From the NCBI GenBank assembly GCA_002706985.1, contig PAKP01000004.1, forward strand, positions 1 through 38,367: DNA of 38,367 nt. Reading direction: 5' to 3'. The translations under genes were made by a program, and so were the position numbers. Shown here one piece after another: positions 15,243-23,939 of this stretch. The notes beneath the pieces were generated by a model that was given only the letters and a program-made list of their open reading frames with translations, did no database searches and was not told the origin of the DNA. The DNA is from Sneathiella sp. GTDB lineage: Bacteria; Pseudomonadota; Alphaproteobacteria; Sneathiellales; Sneathiellaceae. How positions within the stretch are numbered: the first letter of the stretch is position 1; every line of letters starts with the position of its first letter.

Positions 15243-17576
15243 CTAATTCCTGAGCGGCTTGCCGGTGGTGAGCATATGCTCGATCCGGTCAAGCGTTTTA
15301 TGGTTATGGATGAGGGTCATGAACCCTTCCCGTTCCAGTTCAAGCAGTTTCTTTTCCGTGACAGGCTGGGTGATATCCGTATCCCCGCCTGTGAGGACGC
15401 GGGCGACCTGCTCACTGACGACGCCGTCATAGGCCGTGGCCTTACCCATGGTCACAAAGCCGGAGACCGCCATATCGAAGGCCGCCGCCGCCGTTGCACC
15501 GGGGAGGTTAACTTCCATCGGTTCAGGAGCCGTATACCCCTCCACCATTTCAAGGGCGCGCTTCTTTGCATCGGCAAGAACGCGCCGGCGGTTCATGGTG
15601 ACCCGGTCGCCTTCGCGCAGGATCATCATATCCCGTGCTTCCGCCGCGCTGGTCGCGACCTTGGCGGTGGAAATGGCCTCGAACACGCCGGAAAGGGCGG
15701 GCATCGCACCGCCCGGGCGTTTCTTGTTCATCATTGCGCGCATGACCAGCTCCTTGCAGCCGCCGAAGCCGGGAATAACGCCGACACCGACCTCGACAAG
15801 ACCCATATAACTCTCTGCATGGGCCTGAACGGCAGCAGCAGCAAGAACGATCTCGCAGCCCCCGCCGAGGGCCATACCGGCAGGCGCCGCCACCACGGGG
15901 AAGGGCGCATATTTCAGCTTCATGAGCGCGTTCTGGCCTTCGGAGATCGAATTTTCGATCACCGGCCACATCGCCGCATTGGCCGCAAAGAGCGCGAGAC
16001 CAACGTTGGCACCAACCGAGAAATTATCTGCATCGTTGCCAATAACCAGCGCCTTGAAGCCTTTCTTGTCAATCTTGCCCGCTTCCTGAAGCATAGCGAC
16101 CACATCCTGATCGATGGAATTCATCTTGGTGTGGATTTCAAGGCAGGCAACGCCATCGCCCAGATCCCAGATGCTGGCGCCCTTGTTCGACGCGACAGGC
16201 TCATTGCCGCGCTTGATATCAGCGAGCATCCAGGCGCCGTCAGCAACAGGCACGACCGCATAGTCGCCATCAACCGTCATGTAATAGGCGTCCTTACCCT
16301 CTTCCTTGTAAAGCGGGCGATCGCCGACTTTTTTGAGGAATTCCGGCACCGGCAGCCCTTCGGTTTCCAGCCGGTCGATGAAGTACTGGTTGCCAAGCTG
16401 ATCAAGCTGTTCGAAGGGGCCATATTTCCAGGCATAACCGGTCTTCATCGCCGTATCGATGGCGATGATGTCGTCTGCGATCTCTCCGACTAATGACGCG
16501 GCGTAGGAGATTGTCTTCGAGAGAATGACCCAGGCATATTCCGCGCCCTTGTCTTCATACTCGACAAGCGCCCTAAGGCCCTTCTTTGCGGCTTTCACAG
16601 AGCCGAGTTGCGGCTTCTCTGCCTTGGCATATTCACCGGTCTTAAGGTTACGGGCTTCCTTGACGCGTTTGCCGCCCTCCTTGTTCATGCGATAAAAGCC
16701 ACCCTTGCCTTTACGGCCGGTGTAGCCTTCTTCAATCATCTTCGCGGTCATCGCGACCAGTGGATGGTTCTCGTCATACTCCTGCGAGAAAACATCGCTC
16801 GACGGCAGTTCCTCAAGCATGGAGGCAATCACCTTCGGTCCGAGATCGATACCGGTCAGGTCGCCAAGACCGAAAATCCCGGTGGAGGGGATCCCCATCG
16901 GCTTGCCGCATACTGCATCGGCCTCCTCGACCGTGAGGCCCAGATCATAGGCAGAACGCGTCGCCACGGAGGACCAGTAAATGCCGATCCGGTTTCCGAC
17001 GAAACCCGGCGTGTCGTAGCAATCGACCACTTCCTTACCGAGCGAGATATCCGCGAAGACGCGCAACTCTTCCAGGGCGTCTTTCCGTGTATGCTCGCCA
17101 CCCACCAGCTCGAACAGCCGCATATAGCGCGGCGGATTGAAGAAATGGGTGATGGCGAAATCTTGCTGCAGGCTTTCCGGCATCCCCTCCATCAGTGTTT
17201 TGAGAGGAATGGTGGAGGTGTTGGACGTGACAATGGAACCTTCTTTCCGCACGCCATCGAGACGCTTGTAAAGATCCTGCTTAAGGCCCGTATTCTCGAT
17301 AATCGCCTCGCAGATCCAGTCGCAATCGGCAACGAGATCGAGGTTGTCTTCGAGATTTCCAGTCGTGACCAGCCGTGCATTCTTTTTATGCATGAAGGGC
17401 GCAGGCTTGGCTTTCAGCATGGTCGCAACCGCGCCTTCGGCCAGCATATTCCGGTTCTTGGCATCCTTCGGGACAATGTCCAGCAACACGACCGGAATAC
17501 CCGCATTGGCGACATGGGCGGCAATCGCCGCGCCCATGACGCCGGCGCCGATAACGGCAACTTTTTCAATAGCCAT
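15243..17576 (-). CDS. 3-hydroxyacyl-CoA dehydrogenase / enoyl-CoA hydratase fusion
   Basis: This 777-residue bifunctional beta-oxidation protein starts with the NAD-binding fold (VAVIGAGVMGAAIAAHVANAG, about 5-25) and has the HCDH histidine in THFFNPPRYMRLFELV near 141. A C-terminal HCDH helical domain follows, and the crotonase domain comes last (about 490-720). Crotonase acid residues are seen in GGGCEIVLAA near 575-584 and GLVEVGVGVIPGFGG near 595-609. The order is the reverse of E. coli FadB, which carries the hydratase first; the HCDH-first form is common in alphaproteobacteria. Its ATG (17574-17576) lies 2 bp after the thiolase stop, so translation is coupled. A longer reading to 17627 would overlap the thiolase end and is not needed. 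Confidence 0.9.
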   Translation of the reverse strand: MAIEKVAVIGAGVMGAAIAAHVANAGIPVVLLDIVPKDAKNRNMLAEGAVATMLKAKPAPFMHKKNARLVTTGNLEDNLDLVADCDWICEAIIENTGLKQDLYKRLDGVRKEGSIVTSNTSTIPLKTLMEGMPESLQQDFAITHFFNPPRYMRLFELVGGEHTRKDALEELRVFADISLGKEVVDCYDTPGFVGNRIGIYWSSVATRSAYDLGLTVEEADAVCGKPMGIPSTGIFGLGDLTGIDLGPKVIASMLEELPSSDVFSQEYDENHPLVAMTAKMIEEGYTGRKGKGGFYRMNKEGGKRVKEARNLKTGEYAKAEKPQLGSVKAAKKGLRALVEYEDKGAEYAWVILSKTISYAASLVGEIADDIIAIDTAMKTGYAWKYGPFEQLDQLGNQYFIDRLETEGLPVPEFLKKVGDRPLYKEEGKDAYYMTVDGDYAVVPVADGAWMLADIKRGNEPVASNKGASIWDLGDGVACLEIHTKMNSIDQDVVAMLQEAGKIDKKGFKALVIGNDADNFSVGANVGLALFAANAAMWPVIENSISEGQNALMKLKYAPFPVVAAPAGMALGGGCEIVLAAAAVQAHAESYMGLVEVGVGVIPGFGGCKELVMRAMMNKKRPGGAMPALSGVFEAISTAKVATSAAEARDMMILREGDRVTMNRRRVLADAKKRALEMVEGYTAPEPMEVNLPGATAAAAFDMAVSGFVTMGKATAYDGVVSEQVARVLTGGDTDITQPVTEKKLLELEREGFMTLIHNHKTLDRIEHMLTTGKPLRN

Positions 17577-17578
17577 GA

Positions 17579-18715
17579 TTAGCAGGCCTCCAGAACCGTC
17601 GCAATGCCCTGGCCGCCACCGATACATTGCGTTGCCAGACCCAGCGCCTTGCCTTCGCGTTGCAGCAGGCTGGCCACCTTGCCGGTGATCCGGGCGCCTG
17701 TCGCCCCCATCGGGTGACCAAGCGCAATGGCGCCGCCGTCCAGATTGGTTTTTTTGAAGTCCATACCGGATTCTTTCAAAACCGCGAGAGCCTGGGCGGC
17801 AAAGGCCTCGTTCAACTCAATGATATCGATGTCATCAAGGGTAACGCCCGCACGCTCCAGCGCCTTCTTGGTGGCGGGAACGGGCCCGATACCCATGAGT
17901 TCCGGCGCGCAACCGGCAACGGCAATCGACTTGATGCGCGCGATTTTCTTGAGGCCGTTGGCATCCGCATATTCTTCCGAGCAAACCAGCGTCGCCGATG
18001 CCCCGTCCGTCAGCGGGGAGGAAGTAGCCGCCGTCACGGTTCCGTTCTCGTCAAAGGCCGGTTTCAGCCCGGCAAGGGTCTCCATCGTTGTTTCGGGGCG
18101 AATGCATCCATCCTGCTCGACGCGTGTATTGCCATCGACAATCGGAATAATTTCGTCATTGAATTTACCGGAATCGCGGGCAGCGGAGGCGCGAGCATGG
18201 CTTTCAACGGCCATTTCCTCCTGCGCCTGACGGGAGATATCATATTTCTTCGCGAGATTTTCCGCCGTAATCCCCATGGAGACATAAGCCTCGGGGTATG
18301 ATTTGTAGAGACCGGGATGCGGCGCCGGATTGAAACCGCCCATGGGAACGCGGGTCATGCTTTCGATGCCGCCACAGATAAAGACCTCACCTGCGCCCAT
18401 CTGGATGGCCCCTGCCGCCATATGAATTGACTGCATGGAAGAGCCGCAGAAGCGGTTGACTGTTGCCGCTGCCGCTGTCTGGGGAAGTCCTGCGAGGAAG
18501 CTGACGATACGGGCGACGTTCAGGCCCTGTTCAGCCTCCGGGAACGCACAGCCAATGATCACATCTTCTATATCTTCCTTGTTGACACCCGTCTTTTCAA
18601 GAAGCCCCCAAACAACCTGTCCCGTCAGTTCATCGGGGCGAATTTTGATCATTTCCCCTTTGTTCGCGAGTGTGAAGGGGGAGCGTGCATAACCGGCAAT
18701 TACGACGTTCTTCAT
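17579..18715 (-). CDS. Acetyl-CoA C-acyltransferase (thiolase)
   Basis: This 378-residue degradative thiolase has all three catalytic signatures: the acyl-accepting cysteine in NRFCGSSMQSIH (Cys about 89), the histidine in GGAIALGHPMGATGAR (about 325-340), and the C-terminal cysteine in CIGGGQG (about 366). It cleaves 3-oxoacyl-CoA with CoA, releasing acetyl-CoA. It precedes and is tightly coupled to the HCDH/hydratase gene, giving the usual fadA-fadB pair, and follows merR on the same strand after a 124-bp gap. AAGGAAATCGAGACA precedes the ATG and holds the ribosome site. Confidence 0.92.
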   Translation of the reverse strand: MKNVVIAGYARSPFTLANKGEMIKIRPDELTGQVVWGLLEKTGVNKEDIEDVIIGCAFPEAEQGLNVARIVSFLAGLPQTAAAATVNRFCGSSMQSIHMAAGAIQMGAGEVFICGGIESMTRVPMGGFNPAPHPGLYKSYPEAYVSMGITAENLAKKYDISRQAQEEMAVESHARASAARDSGKFNDEIIPIVDGNTRVEQDGCIRPETTMETLAGLKPAFDENGTVTAATSSPLTDGASATLVCSEEYADANGLKKIARIKSIAVAGCAPELMGIGPVPATKKALERAGVTLDDIDIIELNEAFAAQALAVLKESGMDFKKTNLDGGAIALGHPMGATGARITGKVASLLQREGKALGLATQCIGGGQGIATVLEAC

Positions 18716-18747
18716 TGTCTCGATTTCCTTTCAGATTAATGCGACTG

Positions 18748-18774
18748 GACCGGCCCGTTTCCGGTCATTTTTTT
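18748..18774 (+). terminator. Plus-oriented terminator-like hairpin in the thiolase leader
   Basis: GACCGG (18748-18753) and CCGGTC (18761-18766) form a 6-bp stem with a 7-nt loop, followed on the plus strand by ATTTTTTT. This is the form of an intrinsic terminator, but both flanking genes run on the minus strand. It might stop antisense transcription coming out of the thiolase gene. On the minus strand the same stem has no T-run. Confidence 0.5.
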
Positions 18775-18839
18775 GTTACTCAGTATATAGTGTCAGAATT
18801 TGACGATTGAGAGTCAGCCAAACATAAGAACTGATGATT

Positions 18840-19280
18840 TTACGCGATGGTCTTCTTGCAGCCGTCAGCGACATTGTCGCCCGATGCCAGATGCTCCCGA
18901 AGCTGGGCGATCCCATCTTCGAGCTCGCTAATGGCTTCGTTGATATCCGTACGCTGCGCGATCAGTTTTTCGAGCTGTTCTTCGCATTTTTGCAGCGTGA
19001 ATGTCAGCTGGCCCGTCGGTTCGCCTTTTGGCGAATACATATCCAGCATTTTCTTGATATCCTGAAGGCTGAAGCCAAGGCGGCGTCCGCGGAGGATTAT
19101 TTTCAGGCGTCCCCGGTCTTTCCTTGAATATATGCGGGTTGTGCCCTCCCGCTCCGGATTTACAAGGCCCTTGTCCTCATAAAAGCGGATCGTCCGGGAG
19201 GTGACGCCGAATTCCTCGGCAAGCTCCGTGATAGAGAACTGGACCCGATCGTCCTTGTCGATTTTCGTGCTGGCGTTCAT
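18840..19280 (-). CDS. MerR family regulator of the beta-oxidation operon
   Basis: This protein of about 146 residues has a MerR helix-turn-helix (FSITELAEEFGVTSRTIRFYEDKGLVNPERE, about 14-45, and TRIYSRKDRGRLKIILRGRRLGFSLQDIKKML to about 78). A coiled-coil dimerisation helix follows (about 90-130). The single late cysteine shows no metal-binding arrangement, so it is not a metal sensor. MerR proteins of this kind (LiuR-like) govern fatty-acid and branched-chain amino-acid catabolism and respond to acyl-CoA or related metabolites. I chose ATG 19278-19280 with GGGAAACAG before it; ATG 19295 would add five residues. A 24-bp palindrome fills its promoter. It sits first in line before thiolase, HCDH/ECH and acyl-CoA dehydrogenase genes. 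Confidence 0.87.
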   Translation of the reverse strand: MNASTKIDKDDRVQFSITELAEEFGVTSRTIRFYEDKGLVNPEREGTTRIYSRKDRGRLKIILRGRRLGFSLQDIKKMLDMYSPKGEPTGQLTFTLQKCEEQLEKLIAQRTDINEAISELEDGIAQLREHLASGDNVADGCKKTIA

Positions 19281-19308
19281 CTGTTTCCCAATCATTATTC
19301 TTGCCGTG

Positions 19309-19338
19309 AATATAGTTGACGTTTACGTAAACGTCAAC
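19309..19338 (-). promoter_or_regulatory. merR promoter with 24-bp perfect palindromic operator
   Basis: On the minus strand TTGACG (19332-19337) and TATATT (19309-19314) are exactly 17 bp apart, a near-consensus sigma70 promoter. The 24 bp from 19315 to 19338 form a perfect palindrome (half: GTTGACGTTTAC) covering the -35 element and the spacer. This is where an autoregulating MerR protein would bind. The same site may also influence the divergent Mpo1-like gene at 19424. A close copy lies at 5233-5256. Confidence 0.8.
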
Positions 19339-19423
19339 CCTTGAGAGCGACAGCAGCAAATATGGATGGGAAGGAGGTTTTTCTGCTATAATTATTACAT
19401 AAAAATAGCGGGAGGCACAATAA

Positions 19424-19750
19424 ATGGCGGACAAGATTACAACGTATGAGGAGTTCTGGCCCTATTATTTACGGGAACATTCGGAACCCGCCGGACGTCA
19501 ACTGCATTATTTGGGAACCTCTCTCGCCCTTGCCAGCCTGATGGCCGCCATTATATTTCAGCAACCCTGGCTGATCCTGCTTGCCCTGGTTTCCGGCTAC
19601 GGCCCCGCCTGGATCGCCCATTTTTTCATTGAGAAGAACCGGCCCGCGACCTTCACCTATCCGTTCTGGTCCCTCTATAGTGATTTCAGGATGTATTTTT
19701 ACTGGCTGAGCGGCAGGCTCCCGGAAGAACTGAAAAAAGCGGGTATTTAG
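19424..19750 (+). CDS. DUF962/Mpo1-like membrane protein
   Basis: This 108-residue protein has the Mpo1/YGL010w-like (DUF962) pattern: HSEPAGRQLHYLGT at about 17-30, a hydrophobic double span (about 31-60), then GPAWIAHFFIEKNRPATFTYPFWSLYSDFRMY (about 64-95). The conserved histidines in both halves are those thought to bind iron in the yeast 2-hydroxy fatty acid dioxygenase Mpo1. The bacterial short form is an integral membrane protein, and alpha-oxidation of hydroxy fatty acids is a possible but unproven role. It is divergent from merR, with the palindromic operator between them, which fits a place in lipid metabolism. GGGAGG precedes the ATG. Confidence 0.8.
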   Translation: MADKITTYEEFWPYYLREHSEPAGRQLHYLGTSLALASLMAAIIFQQPWLILLALVSGYGPAWIAHFFIEKNRPATFTYPFWSLYSDFRMYFYWLSGRLPEELKKAGI

Positions 19751-20025
19751 GTCGCAAGAACCGCACATCCCCGCATACCCACAAGAAATTTAGCGACAAG
19801 CTTATAGCTACCGAGAAATGCCATTATTGAGAGTATATAAATAATACTAATCAAGCATTTGAAGATCGAGCGTGAATGCCTGAAAATACGGCTGGAAAAT
19901 TATTGAAAATGCCCGGAACTTTTCCACCCTTCCCCTTCCATTCCCCTGCCTTTTCATGTATAGCCTGAGCAATCGGTGTCACTCCCCGTTCGAATTACAT
20001 AAATATAGAAGGCCAAAGCTGTCGA

Positions 20026-20943
20026 ATGACTGTTTATCTGCCCATTGCCGAAATTTCAGTCAATCTGTTTTTGATTTTGGGTATGGGCGGTTTGGTAGGT
20101 TTTTTGTCAGGCATGTTTGGCGTCGGTGGAGGTTTCTTAATGACCCCACTTTTGATATTTGTCGGCATCCCTCCCGCTGTTTCTGTTGCCTCTGTGGCCA
20201 ATCAGATTACAGCGACCAGCGTTTCAGGTGTTCTTGCCCATTGGAGACGCGGAAATGTCGATTTTAAGATGGGCACGATCATGCTTGTCGGAGGCATTGT
20301 CGGAACGCTGATCGGTACCTGGATATTTACGTTGCTTACGTCAATCGGCCAGGTCGATCTGATGATTTCTTTGTCTTACGTGATCTTTCTTGGAACAATC
20401 GGAGCTTTGATGTTTGCTGAAAGCGCGAAGGCGATGATCAATACCCGAAAAGGAAATGTTCGGCGGAAAAAGCTACATCAGCACTACTGGATTCACGGTC
20501 TGCCCTTTAAAATGCGGTTCCGCAAATCCAAACTCTATATCAGCGCACTTATGCCGCTCGGTCTTGGCGCTCTCGTTGGCATTCTCTCGAGCATCATGGG
20601 CGTCGGAGGCGGATTTGTGGTGGTTCCCGCCATGATCTATCTTCTAGGGATGCCGACGTCCGTTGTGATCGGCACGTCACTGTTCCAGATTATTTTTGTC
20701 ACCATGAATGTGACGCTGCTTCATTCCATGACCACGCAGACGGTCGACATCATGCTCGCCCTCCTGCTTATGAGCAGTTCGGTTGTTGGTGCCCAAATCG
20801 GCACAAGAATGGTAAACAAACTCCGCGGCGAGCAGCTTCGTATCCTACTGGCCCTGATTGTCCTATTTGTGTGCCTCAAACTGGCGTTCGATCTGGTGAT
20901 TACGCCTGACGATCTATATTCCCTCGGCTACGGAGGGAAATAG
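20026..20943 (+). CDS. TauE/SafE family sulfite exporter-like permease
   Basis: This 305-residue membrane protein of the TauE/SafE family shows an internal duplication. GFLSGMFGVGGGFLMTPLLIFVGIPPAVSVASV (about 24-56) is repeated as GILSSIMGVGGGFVVVPAMIYLLGMPTSVVIGTS (about 187-220), each with the G-x-GGG loop of the family. About eight membrane spans can be drawn. A basic cytoplasmic loop lies at about residues 130-170. The family moves small organic or inorganic anions such as sulfite, sulfoacetate and related sulfonates. It is followed after 6 bp by a TIGR02186-type gene, a pair I know from other alphaproteobacteria. The upstream 275-bp gap (19751-20025) shows no clear promoter, only AT-rich sequence and a pyrimidine-rich tract. 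Confidence 0.85.
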   Translation: MTVYLPIAEISVNLFLILGMGGLVGFLSGMFGVGGGFLMTPLLIFVGIPPAVSVASVANQITATSVSGVLAHWRRGNVDFKMGTIMLVGGIVGTLIGTWIFTLLTSIGQVDLMISLSYVIFLGTIGALMFAESAKAMINTRKGNVRRKKLHQHYWIHGLPFKMRFRKSKLYISALMPLGLGALVGILSSIMGVGGGFVVVPAMIYLLGMPTSVVIGTSLFQIIFVTMNVTLLHSMTTQTVDIMLALLLMSSSVVGAQIGTRMVNKLRGEQLRILLALIVLFVCLKLAFDLVITPDDLYSLGYGGK

Positions 20944-20949
20944 GGAGTT

Positions 20950-21729
20950 ATGACGCTTGCCCTTCGCAACTTGGCCCTGTCCCTTACGGCAATTTGTAGC
21001 GCCTGTTTAATGCCGAATGAGCCAGCACGCGCCCAGTCGTCGCTTGAGACAGATATTTCTTCGCATTTGATTTCTGTGACTTCTGATTTCACCGGTACGG
21101 AACTGCTTCTCTTCGGAGCGATCAAATACGATGAAGAAGACCTAGGGCAAGGTCAGGGGGACGTTCTTGTCGTTGTTCGGGGCCCGGAAAAAGATATCGT
21201 CGTGCGACGGAAAGACAGAGTGGCGGGAATCTGGATTAATACGGATGCGGTGGAGTTTTCACGCGTGCCCAGCTTTTATGCCATAGCAAGTAATCGGCCC
21301 ATTGAGGAAATTGCCCCAGCGGATCTGCTTAGTAGATTACGTCTAGGTCCTTCGCGATTGCGGTTCCGTGCGAATGAGCCAGCGAATGTCAGCCTCCCTT
21401 TTGAGGAAGCTATTGTCCGCCAGAAATCTCTTGAAGACCTTTATTCAGATCAAGCGGCAGCCGTTTATTTTCTCGGCGATACATTATTTAGAACGACAAT
21501 CGCCATTCCAGCCAATGTGCCCGTCGGGGACTACATCGCGGAATTCTATCTTTTTAAGGATGGCGAACTGATGAGCGCGCAGTCCTCTCCCCTCTTTATC
21601 AAGAAATCGGGGCTTGGCCGGACAATATTCGATTTTGCCCATGATTATCCCGCGTTATACGGTATCGCTGCGATCATTGTCGCACTGTTTGCCGGTTGGC
21701 TGGCGTCGGCGGTTTTCAGAAAAGACTAA
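20950..21729 (+). CDS. TIGR02186 family exported, membrane-anchored protein
   Basis: This 259-residue protein has an N-terminal signal segment (LALSLTAICSACLMPNEPARA, ending near residue 28) and a single C-terminal membrane span (ALYGIAAIIVALFAGWLASAVF, about 234-255). The bulk would face the periplasm; it contains LVVVRGPEKDIVVRRKDRVAGIWIN (about 65-90), typical of the putative transmembrane family TIGR02186. GGGAG lies four bases before the ATG and the gene follows the TauE/SafE permease by 6 bp, so the two should form one unit, perhaps an accessory periplasmic subunit of the permease. No enzymatic motif is visible. The function of the family is not established. Confidence 0.78.
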   Translation: MTLALRNLALSLTAICSACLMPNEPARAQSSLETDISSHLISVTSDFTGTELLLFGAIKYDEEDLGQGQGDVLVVVRGPEKDIVVRRKDRVAGIWINTDAVEFSRVPSFYAIASNRPIEEIAPADLLSRLRLGPSRLRFRANEPANVSLPFEEAIVRQKSLEDLYSDQAAAVYFLGDTLFRTTIAIPANVPVGDYIAEFYLFKDGELMSAQSSPLFIKKSGLGRTIFDFAHDYPALYGIAAIIVALFAGWLASAVFRKD

Positions 21730-21838
21730 CCGCACACGATAAAAGAGCATTTAATTTTTACGCCGGGTGGTCTACCATCAGGAAAACGGGCGTTCGCCCT
21801 TTCTTTTCCGGCAAAACAATAAGAACGGAGCGGGGCAT

Positions 21839-23077
21839 TTGACCCAGGCCACAAAAACAGAGTTTGTCCCGGTTGCTTTAGGCGTGCTTGTCCTTTGCTT
21901 TATCATGGGAATGGTCGGAAAATTCGCGTTCGAAAATTTTCCGAACCTTGTCTCTCCTTTTAGTGAAGAATTTAACTGGCAGCGAGGTACGATTGCATCA
22001 ATCTACTCGGCAGGCGGAGTGATAACCGGCCTGACAGGTCCCATCGTTGGCATTCTTTTTGACCGTTTGGGCCCCCGCAATGTTTACGGGCTCGGAATTA
22101 TCTCTGCGGGTATCGGACTGGTTCTGGCAAGTTTTGCCACAAACATCTGGCATTTTTACTTCAGTATCAGCCTGCTCATCGGCTTTTCCGCCTCCTGCTG
22201 CGGGAATGTGCCGAACGCGGCCCTCGCCAGCCGCTGGTTCAGGGCGCAAATCCCCCTCGCACTCGCCATTATCTACTCCTCCATGGGCGCGGGAACATTG
22301 CTCGGCCTCTCTCTGTCGCAGATTTTCATTGAGAGCTATGGCTGGCGGCAGGCGGAACTATTACTGGGCTTTTGCGTCTTTGGTGTTCTGGTTTTAATTG
22401 TCTTCCTGCCATGGCGGCTCATCTCTGCGGGCAGTAAAGAACTCTCCCGCCCCCAGACAAGCAAGGATATTGAGGCTCCCGAAATTGACTGGACCATATC
22501 GAAGGCGATGCGGACCGCCTCTTTCTGGGGGCTGGGATCGGTCTTCTTCTTCACCGGCAATGGTATGTTTTCTATCGTAATTCAGGCTGTCACCTATCTT
22601 ATCGAGGTAGGATTTACCCCGATCGAAGCGTCGGTCAATTTTGGTCTGACTGGCCTCCTCATACCCGTCGGGATGTTGGGCGCCGGATATCTCGCTCTCA
22701 AGATCGGTCTCTTCAAAACGGCAATGCTGAGTTACGTCATAACAATCTCAGCCGTTATTTTCATTTGGTTGCTGGATCGCTCGGATCACGTCCTGCCGCT
22801 CTATGGTTTCATTATCTGCTTCGGGCTTTCCATGGGATCGCGCGGACCGATGATCGGTTCCATCGCATCGCGACTGTTTCGAGGTCGCAGTTTCGGCGCC
22901 ATTTATGGCAGCATCTCGGTCGGAGGCGGTCTAGGCATGGCAAGCGGATCGTTCTTCTCCGGCCTGCTTTATGACCTGACCGGAAGCTATGAAGTAATTT
23001 TCTCTTATTCAATTATTTGCCTTCTTATCGGTTCAAGCCCATTTTTCCTTGTACGAGGGATACGATCACAAACATAA
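21839..23077 (+). CDS. Major facilitator superfamily transporter
   Basis: This 412-residue protein has 12 hydrophobic segments. The MFS loop 2-3 signature appears as GPIVGILFDRLGPRNVYGLG (about 67-86), and a similar loop occurs between spans 8 and 9. The build resembles the monocarboxylate/oxalate-formate group of MFS carriers, which import small carboxylates with protons. I prefer the TTG start at 21839 because GGAG sits eight bases before it; the GTG at 21767 has no ribosome site and adds a polar stretch (MVYHQENG...) atypical for an MFS N-terminus. Only 31 bp separate it from a CoA-transferase-like operon, so it probably brings in the acid activated by those enzymes. The substrate is unknown. 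Confidence 0.83.
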   Translation: MTQATKTEFVPVALGVLVLCFIMGMVGKFAFENFPNLVSPFSEEFNWQRGTIASIYSAGGVITGLTGPIVGILFDRLGPRNVYGLGIISAGIGLVLASFATNIWHFYFSISLLIGFSASCCGNVPNAALASRWFRAQIPLALAIIYSSMGAGTLLGLSLSQIFIESYGWRQAELLLGFCVFGVLVLIVFLPWRLISAGSKELSRPQTSKDIEAPEIDWTISKAMRTASFWGLGSVFFFTGNGMFSIVIQAVTYLIEVGFTPIEASVNFGLTGLLIPVGMLGAGYLALKIGLFKTAMLSYVITISAVIFIWLLDRSDHVLPLYGFIICFGLSMGSRGPMIGSIASRLFRGRSFGAIYGSISVGGGLGMASGSFFSGLLYDLTGSYEVIFSYSIICLLIGSSPFFLVRGIRSQT

Positions 23078-23108
23078 TGGGGCCGGACGGAAGATAAGGA
23101 ACAAGAAC

Positions 23109-23939
23109 ATGCCCGCCGAATATAGCGATCTTTCAATTAGTGATTTTGCAAGCGCCATCCCCGATGGCGCCAAGCTTGCCATCCCTGCGGATTACGCAGG
23201 CGTCTCGATGGCGGCGACACGGGCGTTAATACGCCGCAAGGCAAAGAATCTGCATCTGGTCGGCGTCCCCACAAGTGGCTTGCAGGCCGAGCTTCTGATT
23301 GGCGCCGGATGTGTTGCGACCCTGGAAAGCTCAGCGCTGACATTGGGAGAATATGGCCCTGCTCCGCGCTTTACCAAAGCCGTGCGCGAAGGCTCCATCC
23401 ACTTAATTGACGCGACATGCCCTGCCATTCACGCCGGGTTGCAGGCGTCACAAAAAGGTATCCCCTTCATGCCGCTCCGCGGAATATTGGGAAGCGATGT
23501 GCTGAAACACCATCCGGGCTGGAAGGTCATACAGAACCCGTTCTCCGAGAGCGAAGATCCGATCGTCGCCATACCCGCCATACAGCCCGACATCGCCCTC
23601 TTTCACGCGCCACTTGCCGATCGGGATGGAAATGTCTGGCTTGGCCGGAAACGTGAACTTGTGAATATGTCCCACGCTTCAAAAACCGCCTTCGTTACGG
23701 TAGATGCGATATGCGAGACAAGCCTTTTCGAGACAGAGGAAATGGCCGCTGGGGTTCTGCCGACGCTCTATGTCGGGGAAATTTACCATGCGCCAAACGG
23801 AAGCTGGCCACTGCCATTCTGGAACGGCGCGAAGGTGGATGATGCGCATATGCAAGAATATATGAAAATGGCCGCAAGCGATGCCGGGTTTAATGAATAT
23901 CTGGAGCGTTATGTCTATGGCGAAAGTGCGATGGCATGA
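23109..23939 (+). CDS. CoA-transferase family protein, subunit A (GctA/IpdA-like)
   Basis: This 276-residue protein is the first subunit of a class I CoA-transferase-fold enzyme. Family features include the N-terminal IPDGAKLAIPADYAGVSMAATRALIRRKAKNLHLVGVPTSG (about 16-56), the middle GIPFMPLRGILGSDV (about 119-133) and PLADRDGNVWLG (about 166-177). It resembles glutaconate CoA-transferase A and the steroid-ring hydrolase subunit IpdA. Where I would expect the acidic residue that marks many relatives, DATCPAIHAGLQA (about 100-112) has none. The start at 23109 has AAGGA eight bases ahead; a reading from 23049 would overlap the MFS gene. It overlaps subunit B by 4 bp. The substrate is unknown. 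Confidence 0.78.
   Translation: MPAEYSDLSISDFASAIPDGAKLAIPADYAGVSMAATRALIRRKAKNLHLVGVPTSGLQAELLIGAGCVATLESSALTLGEYGPAPRFTKAVREGSIHLIDATCPAIHAGLQASQKGIPFMPLRGILGSDVLKHHPGWKVIQNPFSESEDPIVAIPAIQPDIALFHAPLADRDGNVWLGRKRELVNMSHASKTAFVTVDAICETSLFETEEMAAGVLPTLYVGEIYHAPNGSWPLPFWNGAKVDDAHMQEYMKMAASDAGFNEYLERYVYGESAMA

Noticed and set aside
13303..15246. 647-codon open frame on the plus strand
   Set aside because: It is antisense to the 596-residue acyl-CoA dehydrogenase, whose product shows all family motifs. The translation is His/Arg-rich with no domain; strong codon bias opens the opposite frame.
15210..17582. Two long plus-strand frames (about 427 and 324 codons) opposite the HCDH/hydratase gene
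   Set aside because: Shadows of a well-supported gene; compositions are unlike proteins and no start signals are seen.
19751..20025. Small gene in the 275-bp gap before the TauE/SafE gene
   Set aside because: Frames here overlap the permease start out of phase, lack ribosome sites and show no pattern.
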